The position numbers and the translations under genes are program-made. DNA of 54,798 nt from Priapulus caudatus (Eukaryota; Priapulida; Priapulimorpha; Priapulimorphida; Priapulidae): assembly GCF_000485595.1 (NCBI RefSeq), contig NW_014577361.1:199031-253828 (forward strand). The letters run 5' to 3'. Shown one piece after another: positions 25,064 through 36,119 of this stretch. The number at the start of each line of letters is the position of its first letter. Positions within the stretch are counted from its first letter, which is position 1. Below the pieces are notes generated by a model, which saw only the letters and a program-made list of their open reading frames with translations, ran no database searches and was not told the origin of the DNA.

Positions 25064-27015
25064 GTGAGAGTAGGTGACGGCGTGGCCGGAGCAAGACAGC
25101 GCGCATCGTATCGATGTGCGGAAGATAGAAGAAGCTGTGTCATCTGGACAGGCTAGCACAAGTCGTTGTGTTATCCGAACGATAGATAGCAAAATAGGTT
25201 GTATTGTCCGGAGAGAAGCTAGCAGAAGAAGCTTGTAATCCGGACGGAAGCTAAGAGAAAAGGTCGTGCTATCCGGTCCGAAGCTAACGGAAGTATCTGT
25301 GTTATATCCGGATGGACGCTGGTAGAAGAATCTGTGTTCTCTGAGCAAAAGCTAGCATAAGAAGCTGTGTTGTCATGTCAGGAGCGAACAGAAGAAGCTG
25401 CGTTATCCGGGCAGAAGTTGGCAGAAAAAGCTGTGATATCGGGAGCATATACAGAAGTTCTAGAATGATTCTACACATTGAGGAGAATCGCGTGTGCAGA
25501 GATCGCCGGCGTAGGTGAGCGATCAATGAATGAAATATTGCTACCTCGGCACACAGTTACATCTTCATAGTTGGATTTGTATGCCACTATCATGCATTCA
25601 ACTAAAATAAAAGATATGAAAATGAGTTTATCGGATTTCATGATAATATTGGGAGTAATTATAATTGACGATAAATTCCGATGACGAATCTTGCTAACAG
25701 GTCAGTTCCGTGGATTTATATGAAGTAAAGTTATTGTGAATATACTACCATATTGTACAATAATACTATACAGATATGCCCACTAAGTGTCGTGTAATTT
25801 ACATTACTGATTACTTTACGTGTATTTTTAGATATCATCCAAAGACCCTCGTTATTCTTATGTTGCTAATTGTACTAATTCGAGAGGTAAGTAATTTATA
25901 GACCAAAATATTACTACTTTATAATAATAAATATAGGCATTATCGTGTCTAATTCGTCTGGTAAATAGATTGACAATAAAACCAAGACACTACTCAATAC
26001 GTCAGTCTTGTATTTTTTAAATAATACGGAGTAAAGCCGCCTAGTTTTTAGCAAACAACGCGGGTCGTAAGATCAGTTTTAAAGATTTCTAAACCCGAAT
26101 ATTTTAAAAACTGTTGGCAATAACATGTAGACAAGTAGGCAACGTTAGATATACCAACATAAAATAACAACGGTTGTGTCGATTTTGATTGGTTTCAGGT
26201 TAATTCCCAAGGATACGGTGGAAGCCCACAGACCGAGCTGTATTTCAGTAATAGCCAAGACAGGTCTATACGGATAATGGACAATAAGTTTCCTCCATAT
26301 CCGAAAGGCAGTAGGAAATACAAATCTAGAGTAGGCCTGAATAAGAAGACTGGATACACAGAGACGAAATACATTAGCTATGGAGATGGTTATGGTCATG
26401 ACGATGGTTATGGCGAAGGCAGAGCAGGTTATGGCAAAGAACGAGGGTACGGACATGATGACTATGGCCATGATGATGGTTATGGCAAAGGCAGAGGAGG
26501 TTATGGCAAAGGACGAGGGTACGGACATGATGACTATGGCCATGATGATGGTCATGGCAAAGGCAGAGAAGGGTATGGCAAAGGAAGAGGGTACGGGCAC
26601 GATGACTATGGTCATGATGAAGGTTATGGCCATGATGATGGTCATAGTAAAGGAAGAGGAGGTTATGACAAAGGCAGAGGATATGGTCACGATGACGACT
26701 ATGGGCATGACGATGACCACGATGAGTACGGCCTCGAAGTCGGCTATGAGAAAAGTAAGGTTCAATCCTTCTAGATAGCCATGTACTTTTCGCACCACAA
26801 TTTACATATTGTATTGTAGTATGTATACATATTTGAATGGCACATCTGTCCGATGGTCTTAATCATGTTATCTAACTATAACATTACTAGATGCATTACC
26901 AACAACTACAAACAAGCGGTAATTCTATTGTGTAATTCTTTATTTAATTATTTGATTCATTTATTTATTTATATGCAGAGTACATATGAGTTATTTTTCT
27001 TTTCTTTTAGGATAA
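24975..27015 (+). CDS. Novel Gly/Tyr/His/Asp-rich repeat protein with N-terminal hydrophobic segment
   Basis: The proposed coding exons are 24975-25063, 25832-25886, 26199-26754 and the first bases of an exon at 27011 (stop 27013-27015), giving about 234 residues. Phases match at every join. The second exon encodes a hydrophobic stretch (TLVILMLLIVLI), either a signal peptide cleaved near VNSQ-GYGG or a signal anchor. The third exon begins with a basic region (KGSRKYKSR) and then about 4.5 repeats of a 24-residue unit built from GYGHDDYGHDD and KGRGGYGKGR. If the last intron were retained, the protein would end at a stop at 26772. I do not recognise the family. His/Asp pairs spaced by Gly-Tyr suggest metal binding or an extracellular matrix or adhesive role, which is inference. 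The first exon is the least certain. Confidence 0.6.
25115..25450. repeat. Degenerate minisatellite in intron 1 of the GYGHDD gene
   Basis: About nine units of roughly 33-38 bases contain GAAGCTGTGTTATCCGG and AGAAGCTAGCAGAA variants. Stops in each plus frame argue against coding. Confidence 0.7.
26199..26754 (+). CDS. GYGHDD repeat exon
   Basis: The acceptor ttggtttcag and the donor AAAA|gtaagg bracket 556 bases that stay open in one frame. The repeats start near 26380. The 72-bp DNA unit varies mostly at the third codon positions while its amino-acid pattern is held, as expected of a translated repeat. The long antisense open frame over the same bases (26145-26798) is a shadow. Confidence 0.75.
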
Positions 27016-27398
27016 AGTAATTCCGCCCCAAGTCTCGTACCCACCCATCCAAGTATCATGTGTCAGGTACACGGCATCACTGATCTCTAATGATGGACTA
27101 CGTAATTATCACCCTGCTACGCCACCTTGCGACAATTATATTACACAGACATCCGGCACAGACACAAGTGCAAAAGGACGGATGAAAATAATTCTGTTGC
27201 ATTACGGTAATATTTTAAAAGTACGAGAAAGTGCATGTTCGATTTCTAACACGCACGCGTGGGTATATGGTTTTAAGCATTTTTGCCCAGCCCAAATTGA
27301 AATCACAATACTAGCCGATTTGGCTTTAGACAATCTCCGTCAATTCGTCGCGCAGTTCTCAATTAATTAAGCTAGCAACTCGTTTTATGAGTTACATA

Positions 27399-27404
27399 AA
27401 TAAA
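27399..27404 (+). terminator. Candidate poly(A) signal of the GYGHDD gene
   Basis: AATAAA lies about 390 bases past the stop codon. The last exon starts after a strong pyrimidine-rich acceptor (ttttcttttag) at 27010. Confidence 0.4.
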
Positions 27405-27418
27405 CATTCTCACAGGCC

Positions 27419-27686
27419 CACACGCGTGCACACACACACATATACGCACACACACACACACGCGCACGCACGCACGCACGCGCGCACGCACGCGCACGCA
27501 CGCACGCACGCACACGCACACACACACATACACACACACGCACGCACGCACGCACGCACGCGCACGCACGCACGCACGCACACACACAGACACACACACA
27601 CACACTCGAACACATACACACATAAATTTATACACACACACAAACTCATGCACGCACACACGCATACACCCTCCCCACACCCCCCC

Positions 27687-27718
<32 letters not shown>

Positions 27719-27742
27719 AATAATAATAATAATAATAATAAT
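27419..27742. repeat. CA/CG-rich, (TA)n and (AAT)n microsatellites
   Basis: CA and CACG units to about 27665, then TA and AAT runs. The open frames on both strands are artefacts. Confidence 0.9.
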
Positions 27743-27869
27743 ATATTCGTCCCGATTCATGAAGATAATCTGATGCGTCGGCATATTGATGGTCTGATCA
27801 CCTGTTACAAATGTCTACATAGTGTATGACAATAATATGACTCAGATTTCAATTCACCTGGCCGTCTGC

Positions 27870-28110
27870 GCGGGATAACAACGCCTACTTGGATGTTGTT
27901 ACTAGGTCCTGTCATGCTAGTAAAAGTAATTTCACACGTGTTTTTCACGCATGAACGCCAAATTGTTGATTAATGACACTTTTTTGATTTAGAAGCGTAT
28001 GTAGAACGGCCCTATTGCAATGGTACGATGTAGGTCTACCTGTCAATCATTCCAGGAGGATAATAGGTTAATCGAGGTCGAATAATAATAGGTGACTATT
28101 AGGTTAATGT
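27870..28110. repeat. Dispersed repeat family, copy 2
   Basis: It shares CTTGGATGTTGTTACTAGGTC and CTACCTGTCAATCATTCC with the copies at 14025, 30900 and 33765. Confidence 0.5.
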
Positions 28111-29340
28111 AATTAGGTTAGTGTAATGTTCAGTGCTGTTATCTGGTCATGTACGATATTTTACCCCTGCGTTTCCTAAATGTGATTGATTACGCAATAG
28201 GCCGAGATTTGTTTGTTAATCAGCCTATATGATAAGATTGCCGCGGAATAAGATGGATGTATGGATAGTACAATATCGTGATAATGTTATGTAATCGCCA
28301 TAAAGTAATTGTTTTATATCAATATTATACATAAATATTTTACTACATGCAAATTACATGTCCATTGAGACAATGATTGTTACTTTTTGTCGCTTTTATC
28401 TTAGATGTAATCACATTTAAGTGTAAATAAAGTGTTCATTGTCTAAATGTATACACATGTTTCTTTTACTCTATGTATATTATGAAATGAAGAGCATGGT
28501 ATATTTAATGATTCTTTCAAGGTTTCTATTTTCATCTTATCTCATTTTGTAAATTACTGGCTGTATATATTTAAAGGCTCGCATTTATTTTTCAACATAA
28601 CTTTTCAAAATACCGAAGCCTAATGCAGGAGATGCCAGAGATATTTCTCCTAAAAGCAAGAAATTGGTCTTACATTGGTCTCTCCTCATATACCATCAAT
28701 GCCAATGCATTGCAGACATCCCTTATAATCATCTGTGTCAATGTGTATAAGAATAGATTTTTCCAGCCAATGGCTTCCAGAGGTCAGCATTTCCCAGTGA
28801 TGCGGGCTCCCCACACAAGAAAGCAACCATTTACAGTAACTATACGGATAACAGAAATAAACCGCTTAATAGTTTTCTTTTTCCGCATTCAAAGTGAAAT
28901 TTTAACGAGAATATATGCAAGAACAATTGGTGATCGCCCTCCTCCCCCAAATGAGAACCACGAGCTGCGAGAATAGCCTTGACACACGAGTCAATGCAAT
29001 TCTTCACATAAAACACTTACACAACAACGAGTAATAATAGTATAATATTAATGATAATTTATAGCATTTAGGAAACAAGCAGATCTGTTCTTTGTGAAAA
29101 CGATGAACGTTATAATTATATACAATAAGCTATTAATAGCTGTTTGATTCCATACACTATTAATGGCGCCCTACTCCTCATCGTTGAACTCCGAAAACAA
29201 ACCAGAAGTTCAAGCTTCTTTAGGAATTAACATGTCTTTAACGTGCTTAAATCCCATGTAGCAGGATTTTAAATATATATATTTAACCTACCTATTATTT
29301 CAAGAAACGTCTATCGTTAAAGAGCGGCACCATTACAGTC
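28111..29340. other. No gene recognised between the GYGHDD gene and AOAH
   Basis: AT-rich sequence with an AATAAA near 28425 and one plus-strand open frame of 117 codons (28623-28976) lacking a recognisable motif. Its reality as a gene is undecided. Confidence 0.45.
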
Positions 29341-29342
29341 AT

Positions 29343-29348
29343 TTTATT
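29343..29348 (-). terminator. AOAH: Poly(A) signal of AOAH
   Basis: The minus strand reads AATAAA about 108 bases beyond the stop codon at 29456-29458. Confidence 0.55.
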
Positions 29349-29455
29349 GTAATTTTACAATATAGCATTACGTCAGTAGCATACATAACTGATCCATAAA
29401 TAAATGACACAGATGTGTTTAGTTTTGTAGTTTTCCTAGCATAGGTTTCTTACAG

Positions 29456-32400
29456 CTAGTAACCGCCCTGATCACCAAACGTAGCGGCTATGACATCATT
29501 GTTAGGGTTCTCCTGGCCAATAATGTGGGGAAATTCAGACTCGAGGTGGCGCCACAATACATCTGCGAACAGCTTGTTCCCAAACTGATATGGACGTGAA
29601 GAGAAAAAAAGAGATCAAATCATGACCGTTTGTTTTGATAATATCTGATAATATTTCATCATATAATGCCTAAATTAAATCGATTACATAAATGAACTCG
29701 TTGATATTTATGGATTAACATTTTTCACCTGGTCTGATCAATTAAATACACTAGCGTAAATTTCTAACATTAATTGTAATTTGATGAAAATCGAGTTGTA
29801 CACAACATAGCGTAAGAATCACAAATGCTTAAATAATTGTTAGGGTGCATAAAAACCGGTGTATACTCTGCGCTAGAGAAATCTAAGTACCGACGTTTCA
29901 GAAAAACGGTTGAGAGACGATAGACTTATAGAAGTAATTAATTGCAAACATTCCTTCAACACGTGACTCACCTGGTTTGGGTGGAAACCGTCAGCTGGTT
30001 CTATCAGCTCCCAGATCTCTCTCCCTTGTTTTACCCAGATATCGATTGCTACAAACAAATTCGATACAAGCAATACTGCCTATAATGATTACAAAACCTC
30101 TTAAGTTAATGCTTTCTCAGAGCTCTTGCTTTCGTACGTTAATTAAGATGCCATTGATAAATGTGCCAAGCTTGATTGTTGCTTAAGATCTAGCGCAAAA
30201 CGATTCCGTTTAAAATTCATTCTCTCACGCGCACCTTCTTGCATCGGGCATGGAAGAAAATGCACATCGAAATTTATGAACGTGTTGGTGTATTCTAGAG
30301 CCAGCTGCTTGATAGCTTCCGTCAACTCCGCAGCTCTCTAAAAGTAAACGACATCATATCAGCTTTACAGCACGTTTTCACCGACTAGAATGCAAAGACT
30401 GTAGCGCATTCTATATGCGAATCTATAGCTGCACATTTCATTCACGTGCCTTCATATCGTGTGTTGAAAATTAATCTATTGATAATTAAATTATCATTTT
30501 ATTGACCCAATTTAAAATGAAACATGTGCGTTCTGTGAAACATTCAGTGCGGCAAAATTATGAAAGAAAACACGGCTTGTTCAGTTATGATTACGATATA
30601 TCTCATCATCCCACCTTGGAGGTGAGGTCACGCATTGTTTCATTGGTGTTCATCCATCCCATGCATGGAGTGACCTCTAGACAGTTAAACCAATTGTAAA
30701 CATCAGTGTACTTGACGTCACCTCTCAGTGAACCAATAGGGTGTACCCTATTATGCAGGGCCTCGTACAGGACACGCCCATCGGCTAAACCACCAAGTAA
30801 CACGTGACTACCTGCTGGAAGGTGGCTGTCCTGCGAAATAGGATTAACAAACTATAGTAATAAGAATTCCTGCTGAGATCCCCTGTAATAATTTCCTAGC
30901 CCGCTGAGAGAAATAGCCGCACGCCGCTTTGAATATTGTCGCTAGGTCGGTCACGTGTGCACACCAAGTTGTCGCATGTGTAACACCTCGGTGCCAAGAA
31001 TTGTATTTTAGACCGCCTTATATAATTTATAACTGGGTAGAGTTGCCTGGCAATTTCACCAGGCGGATCAGGATCAGCTTTAGTTTGAAATTACTCAACG
31101 CCCAAATCAACAATTAAACCGCCTTTGACCAGAGTATTAACGAATATATGTTTAAATCTGTCTTAATACAGTTGTATATGTTGATATGCGCTGTATAAAT
31201 ATGTTGATGTGATAATTTCTTCAATCTATACTGCGCATTCATCATCGCCTATATAACACATACCAGCCACACGAGTGTGTCCAGCAGGTTGTATCGCATC
31301 TGCTCTGGTGTCGTCATGTGTGCCAGTGTGTCGGGGTAACTGGTAACAATACCAGGTAATTATGTACTTACACAAACACATCTTCGGCTATTTATGCGCA
31401 CAGTAATCAGTGCGTATATGCCTGCATGTTTTGTAATGTACCGCACAATGGAGCGAAATACGCGAACGGATTCCAACTGGCTGATTTTGTTAGCTCTAAC
31501 CGTTAGTGATGCCACGATAACGATAGAGAGCACTTAGAGCATGGAATAGAATCTAATACATTATCATAATACCTAGGTCTTTACGAATCTATAGCTGCCC
31601 AAACTAATTCCTATGACAAACGTCTCTCTGTGGAAAGGACCATACATGTATAGCTAGATCACTTACTGATTGCACACGTCATTTCCGACCAGCGCAATCG
31701 CGACAAACGCGGGGTAGTCGTTCCTCGGGTTCCTAGCCAGCCTAAACAAGAATACCACTCTAAAATAATTCAGCATGGCTTCACTGCTCTCGCTCAATAG
31801 AGCTACATACAAGTGCATACCAAAGGTAAAGCGAAATTCATGCAATCTACTATGTTATTGTGCAGCATATAGGAACTTTGACACGCACGTATGCTCAAGA
31901 AATGTAAACTTACGCTTCTCTAATACTGTATAAATCAAATGAACTCGCACCTGTGACAACAATAAAAGTTACATTCAAATACGGTGAGTAAGTGAAGAGC
32001 ATGTTTGATTAATCAATACACCAACATAATAATTACAAATTCTGACGTCATGTGGATACAGGTATGATTTTATGCATTTTCACACTGATTCATTCATCAT
32101 TGGGGGACATATGTAGCTGAGGTATTAGATTGCTGTCTGCAGAGACTCGAATTTCTCAAAAATTTGGCAAGAATGCGAGACACGACGTCACTCTGGACAT
32201 TTTTTGGGTAAAAAATCCTCGTAGGTATTAACTTGATGTGATTATAAATAATACTAATATTAAGAATGAATAAATATAAAAGAAATCAGGCTAACTTCCT
32301 GCCCCCTAAGATACGTGGATTTACTCTATCCGTGACAGAAACATGAAGAGTAATCTAAACAGTTCTATGTTCCATATCCGGGTGGGATATTCGTTAATAG

Positions 32401-34678
32401 ATTTATGTTAGCAACTGAGGGTGTGTTGAAACGGCGAGAATTATCGACGCGTGCTGATCTATCTATCTAATCACATCTATCTGACCACAACTATCTGACC
32501 GCATCTATCTGCCCACATCTATCTGACCGCATCTATCTGCTCACATCTATCTGACCACAACTATCTGCCCACATCTATCTGATCACATCTATCTGACCGC
32601 ATCTATCTAACCACATCTATCTGACCACAACTATCTGACCGCATCTATCTGACCACATCTATCTGACCATATCGATCTGACCTCTTCGATCCGACCACAT
32701 CTATCTGACCACGTCTATCTGACCGCATACATACTCACCGTTAACAGCGAGGTTCTGGTAATCGCGGTGATTGCAGCGGTTTCGTTCCCGCATGCGGCTA
32801 TAGACCGATTGCGTCGTACCGTGAATGATTGGCCAGCTGATGTTTTCAAAACCTGAAATCACATGAGTTAACATGATCAGGTAATCGACCGATCCACCTG
32901 GAGTGATTAACACGCAGATCTATCCAATCAGCGTCGCGATTAGACGTTCTAAAAAACAGTGCTTAACAACAAAGTGTCGCAGAGGCGTGCACGTGTGTAG
33001 AACGTACATTGGCTAGTCTAGCTTATCCCACCTGGCAACAATAACCAAGGAGGGTGTTTATCTCACGCAGAGCGACAGGCAAACGCACACTGGTTCAGTA
33101 TTTTCTTGCCGCAACACAGACTTCATGACGTATCACGAAACACAACACCTACCAGTGAAATAGGACAGATGTGGCCAGTCTAGTTCGTTTTCAATCACAT
33201 TTGTCAGATTCTGCAGGATGTCCTGATGAAGGAAAAGGCAAGTCTAATTCTTCATTACGCGGTATCGATAATGAACATCGCCTTCAAATAAGCGTGGAAA
33301 CTGCAAGGCAACTGCTTCAGCCTGTTATGCTATTCGCCTAAACCACCAGGAATCTTACGCGACTAGGATGGAAAGCGATTCCTCTCTACCTTCGCCATTA
33401 CTCAGTTGAGCCACGAAATTTTACGACTCTCTACGTTGGAATTTGCTCAAGCTGTGCCTACCGTAGACAGATCCCTGACAGTTCAAGCTGTGTCTACCTT
33501 AGACAGATCCCTGACAGTTCAAGCTGTGCGTACTTTAGACAGATCCCTGACAGATCAAGCTGTGCCTACCTTAGAATGTTCCCTGACAATTCAAGCTGTG
33601 CCTACCTTAGACAGATCCCTGACAGTGAACCACTCCGGGGGCGCGTGGAAGTGTGCGCTTGCTGAATCACCAATCACGATGGTCCCCATAGGCCGGCTTC
33701 CGCTGCATAACTCCCTCTCGTAGGACTGTCCCGTATCCGGATTCGTGCCCTGTGATCAACAAGGCGTGAGAGAGATACCCTCGCGCCGCTTGGATATTGT
33801 TGCTATGTCCGTCAACCTAGACCAGTTTAAACGTTGTTTCCACGCTCGCGTGCAAAATTGTCGAGAATGCGGCACTTTCCTACTAAGCAGCATTTTTAGA
33901 ACCCCCATCGCAACACTGATTGGATAGAGCTACCCGTCAATCACTCTATGCAAATAGGTGATTCTCTCAATAGGTATTTACGAAATACATATATACATCA
34001 ATTTGTATATAAAACATGCTTATCGCTATCTAATGGACTCTCCCATCTAACGGTGTCGCACTGCCAACAGTTAGCCTGTGCGGTGATCTAGTGTACTTTA
34101 CATCTTAAAGCCACCGGGTATGGAGATTCATCATGCTCCTGCAATGTGTTGCTTATCTACGTGCAATACGATATATAGTGAATAAACAACAGAGTGAACT
34201 TAAGGTCTTCAGATATTTTTTGTGCATTTTATGGTTTGTAACTGCAGGGCAATAGGTACATACATGTATCCCGTTACAGTTTGAATCCTGAAATTTATCC
34301 CCATCTGCCGGCCTAGTAAATAGAACAGATACGTTAGTAAATTTTCAGTAATTTCGTAACATACTATTTACAATTAATGATTTAATCTATATTAATTGCT
34401 TAAATTTAATCTATTTTTATTAATTATTTTAATATTATAATTTGAGGCATATGCTATTCATTGATTCGTGATATCAAGAGTAAGATGTAGAAGTAAAGTA
34501 AAATATATAAATATTGTGAACATTTTTAGCGTGTAATAGCTAGCTTATAATAATAACATTTAAATATATATAAGCTGTTTATAATATGAGAGCATAGACC
34601 TACTCACCATGTGCCTGCATATATATCAGCATGGTCGTCTCTGCAGTCTCTACCTCTCCATGCCGTTCCCCTTAATGC
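29456..34678 (-). CDS. AOAH: Acyloxyacyl hydrolase (AOAH), catalytic part, 12 exons
   Basis: The exons, in transcript order, are 34678-34608, 34312-34264, 33749-33606, 33222-33153, 32852-32739, 31950-31914, 31741-31667, 31339-31264, 30830-30615, 30337-30235, 30048-29972 and 29584-29456 (stop). All have GT/AG borders, all phases fit, and the total is 386 residues. Diagnostic stretches are WRGRDC, QDSNCNG, GDSASAHFHAPPEW (nucleophile Ser), ELDWP, RNRCNHRDYQN, VGNDVC (SGNH block III), LHNRVHP, FNCLEVTPCMGWM, LIEPADGFHPNQ (catalytic Asp/His) and FGDQGGY at the C-terminus. By family knowledge AOAH is a secreted or lysosomal lipase that removes secondary acyl chains from lipid A and so inactivates bacterial lipopolysaccharide. 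All catalytic blocks are intact. The N-terminal signal and saposin domain lie further upstream and were not securely found. Confidence 0.95.
30900..31110. repeat. Dispersed repeat family, copy 3, in an AOAH intron
   Basis: GCCGCTTTGAATATTGTCGC and TGGGTAGAGTTGCCTGGCAA match GCCGCTTGGATATTGTTGC and TGGATAGAGCTACCCGTCAA of the copy at 33765-33975. Confidence 0.5.
32455..32730. repeat. 14-bp minisatellite in an AOAH intron
   Basis: About 19 units of ATCTATCTGACCAC with CGC, CAC and AAC variants. The array ends 8 bases inside the intron after the exon that stops at 32739. Confidence 0.9.
33447..33626. repeat. 36-bp minisatellite spanning an AOAH 5' splice site
   Basis: Five tandem units, each with the minus-strand words AGGGATCTGTCTAAG and GTAGGCACAGCTTGAA or close variants. 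The unit nearest 33626 overlaps the end of the catalytic exon and its donor. Confidence 0.92.
33606..33749 (-). CDS. AOAH: AOAH catalytic-serine exon
   Basis: These 48 codons, phase 0 at both ends, begin GTNPDTGQ and include MGTIVIGDSASAHFH. The exon ends DLSK before gtaggc. The last 21 bases and the donor are the first copy of a 36-bp tandem repeat that continues into the intron. Reading past the donor gives VGTA and then a TGA stop. Confidence 0.93.
33765..33975. repeat. Dispersed repeat family, copy 4, in an AOAH intron
   Basis: This is the most complete copy seen. It starts near GCGCCGCTTGGATATTG and ends near GAGCTACCCGTCAATCACTC. Confidence 0.5.
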
Positions 34679-34699
34679 CTAAAAGCATATATATATATA

Positions 34700-34749
34700 C
34701 ACACAGAGAGAGGGGGCGCGAGAAAAAGAGAGAGCCAGAGAGAGAAAAT

Positions 34750-34780
<31 letters not shown>

Positions 34781-35032
34781 GGAGCGAGCGCGCGAGAGAG
34801 ATAGAGATAGATAGACAGCGAAAGAGAGTAAGAAAAAGAGATAGAGAGGAGACAAAGACACAGAGACAAAGACGAACAGAGAGAAAAGGAAAGAGACAGA
34901 GAGAGAGAGAGGTAGCGGAAGACGGAGATGAGGGGACTGAGGAGGGAGAGAGAAGCGAGGAAGGAGCGAGGACGGGAGAAGCGAGTGACGAGAGGGAGAG
35001 CAGAAGGGAAGGAAGAAAGCATACAACAGCGA
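34700..35032. repeat. GA-rich tract (CT-rich on the AOAH sense strand)
   Basis: About 330 bases of GAGAGA-type sequence lie immediately upstream, in the AOAH direction, of the acceptor at 34679. Confidence 0.9.
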
Positions 35033-35149
35033 GACTCGAATTAATGAGTGTACTTTTATTTCACAGCCATTACATGTGTCGACTGTGTTAGTATGACGCG
35101 AAAACCTGCAGGTTATGTTTAAACGTAATCATCACGTAACACGTAATAA

Positions 35150-35207
35150 CTGTATCGTGTTGAATCCATCGCCGTCATCATCAAGCCAGGTCATGCCATT
35201 TCAGATA
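35150..35207 (-). CDS. Candidate AOAH calcium-loop exon, imperfect
   Basis: One frame reads LDDDGDGFNTIQ, which would sit directly before ALRG of the next exon, where vertebrate AOAH has DVDSDKYSVFPT-LRG. The acceptor gttacag is good. However, the 5' part is out of frame and the expected donor reads CAG|TTATT, lacking one G. It may be a real exon with an assembly or true indel, or a coincidence. Confidence 0.33.
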
Positions 35208-36119
35208 CTGTAACGAATTAATAAATTAGATACATATACGGACACTAACGTGGATATTGCGACTTCGGGTATGCAGAGTTTCTACAAGAAGATTAACATG
35301 CTAACCTTTTAAACGCTGCAACTTAAGTCGGTTTTTCACAAGTTCATATTAGCTACAACAGATGATTTACAGCGACTGTTATAATAAAATTTATTCACTT
35401 ACGCGATCAACTTTATTTAAACAGATCGCTTACAGTCCATGCAGCTGCTCTATCCCGATGAACGTTTAGCGTTTCTCTGAAAAGATCGGATTTTTGTTGT
35501 CTGTGTAACACAATCATCTGAAACTACATCTGCATAATGATGCAACTGGGCATTGGAAGATTTACAGCTAGCTGTGAAGAGGAATGGGATATAGACTTCT
35601 AATTTAAGGTAGACCCTGGTTTTCTGTGGTATGTTCGCTTTTTCCTTTTGCTTTCGATAAGATGTCTTTAGCGTCACAGAAGTATCACACTTGCATAGGT
35701 GCCTGCTTTGTGGTCTACTAGTTTTGGGTTACTCAGGGACGTAGTACGGGGGAGGCCCTGGGCGAGAGTATATGGCGGGCCATAGGTGTGGAAAGGGTGC
35801 AGCGTGCGGCAGGTTGCCCGCAGACAAATTATGTATATTATTAATGGCCAATGGCGCAAAAGCCCACGGTTCAATGCCGGAAGTGCGCACTGACACTGGT
35901 TTTATACACCTAGCAATTGATTGTTAGTGGTAGTGATAGTGGTTTATGGCTACTATCGGTGTGTTAGATGGAAGCGCGCAACGGATCGGTGTTCATGGTT
36001 GCGGTGTTTGCAGAACTGTGTGCATATTATTTCCGTGAATCTTTGAGTTTTGGTGAGCCGCTTGAATATATGAACTAGATTCGCCGCTGTTTTGTATTTA
36101 AACGCGCAATAAGTACAGA

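Noticed and set aside
26145-26798. 217-codon minus-strand open frame
   Set aside because: Antisense of the GYGHDD repeat exon; its Ile/Val/Thr repeats mirror the period of the sense repeat.
32455-33626. CRISPR-like array of regular repeats
   Set aside because: Units are contiguous with no unique spacers, and the genome is an animal one.
33406-33723. Plus-strand frame with 12-residue DRSLTVQAV repeats
   Set aside because: The repeat lies antisense to the AOAH catalytic exon and its splice donor; the minus strand explains it fully.
35450-35677. 75-codon minus-strand frame as an AOAH exon
   Set aside because: No usable splice borders in the right phase and no similarity to the saposin region.
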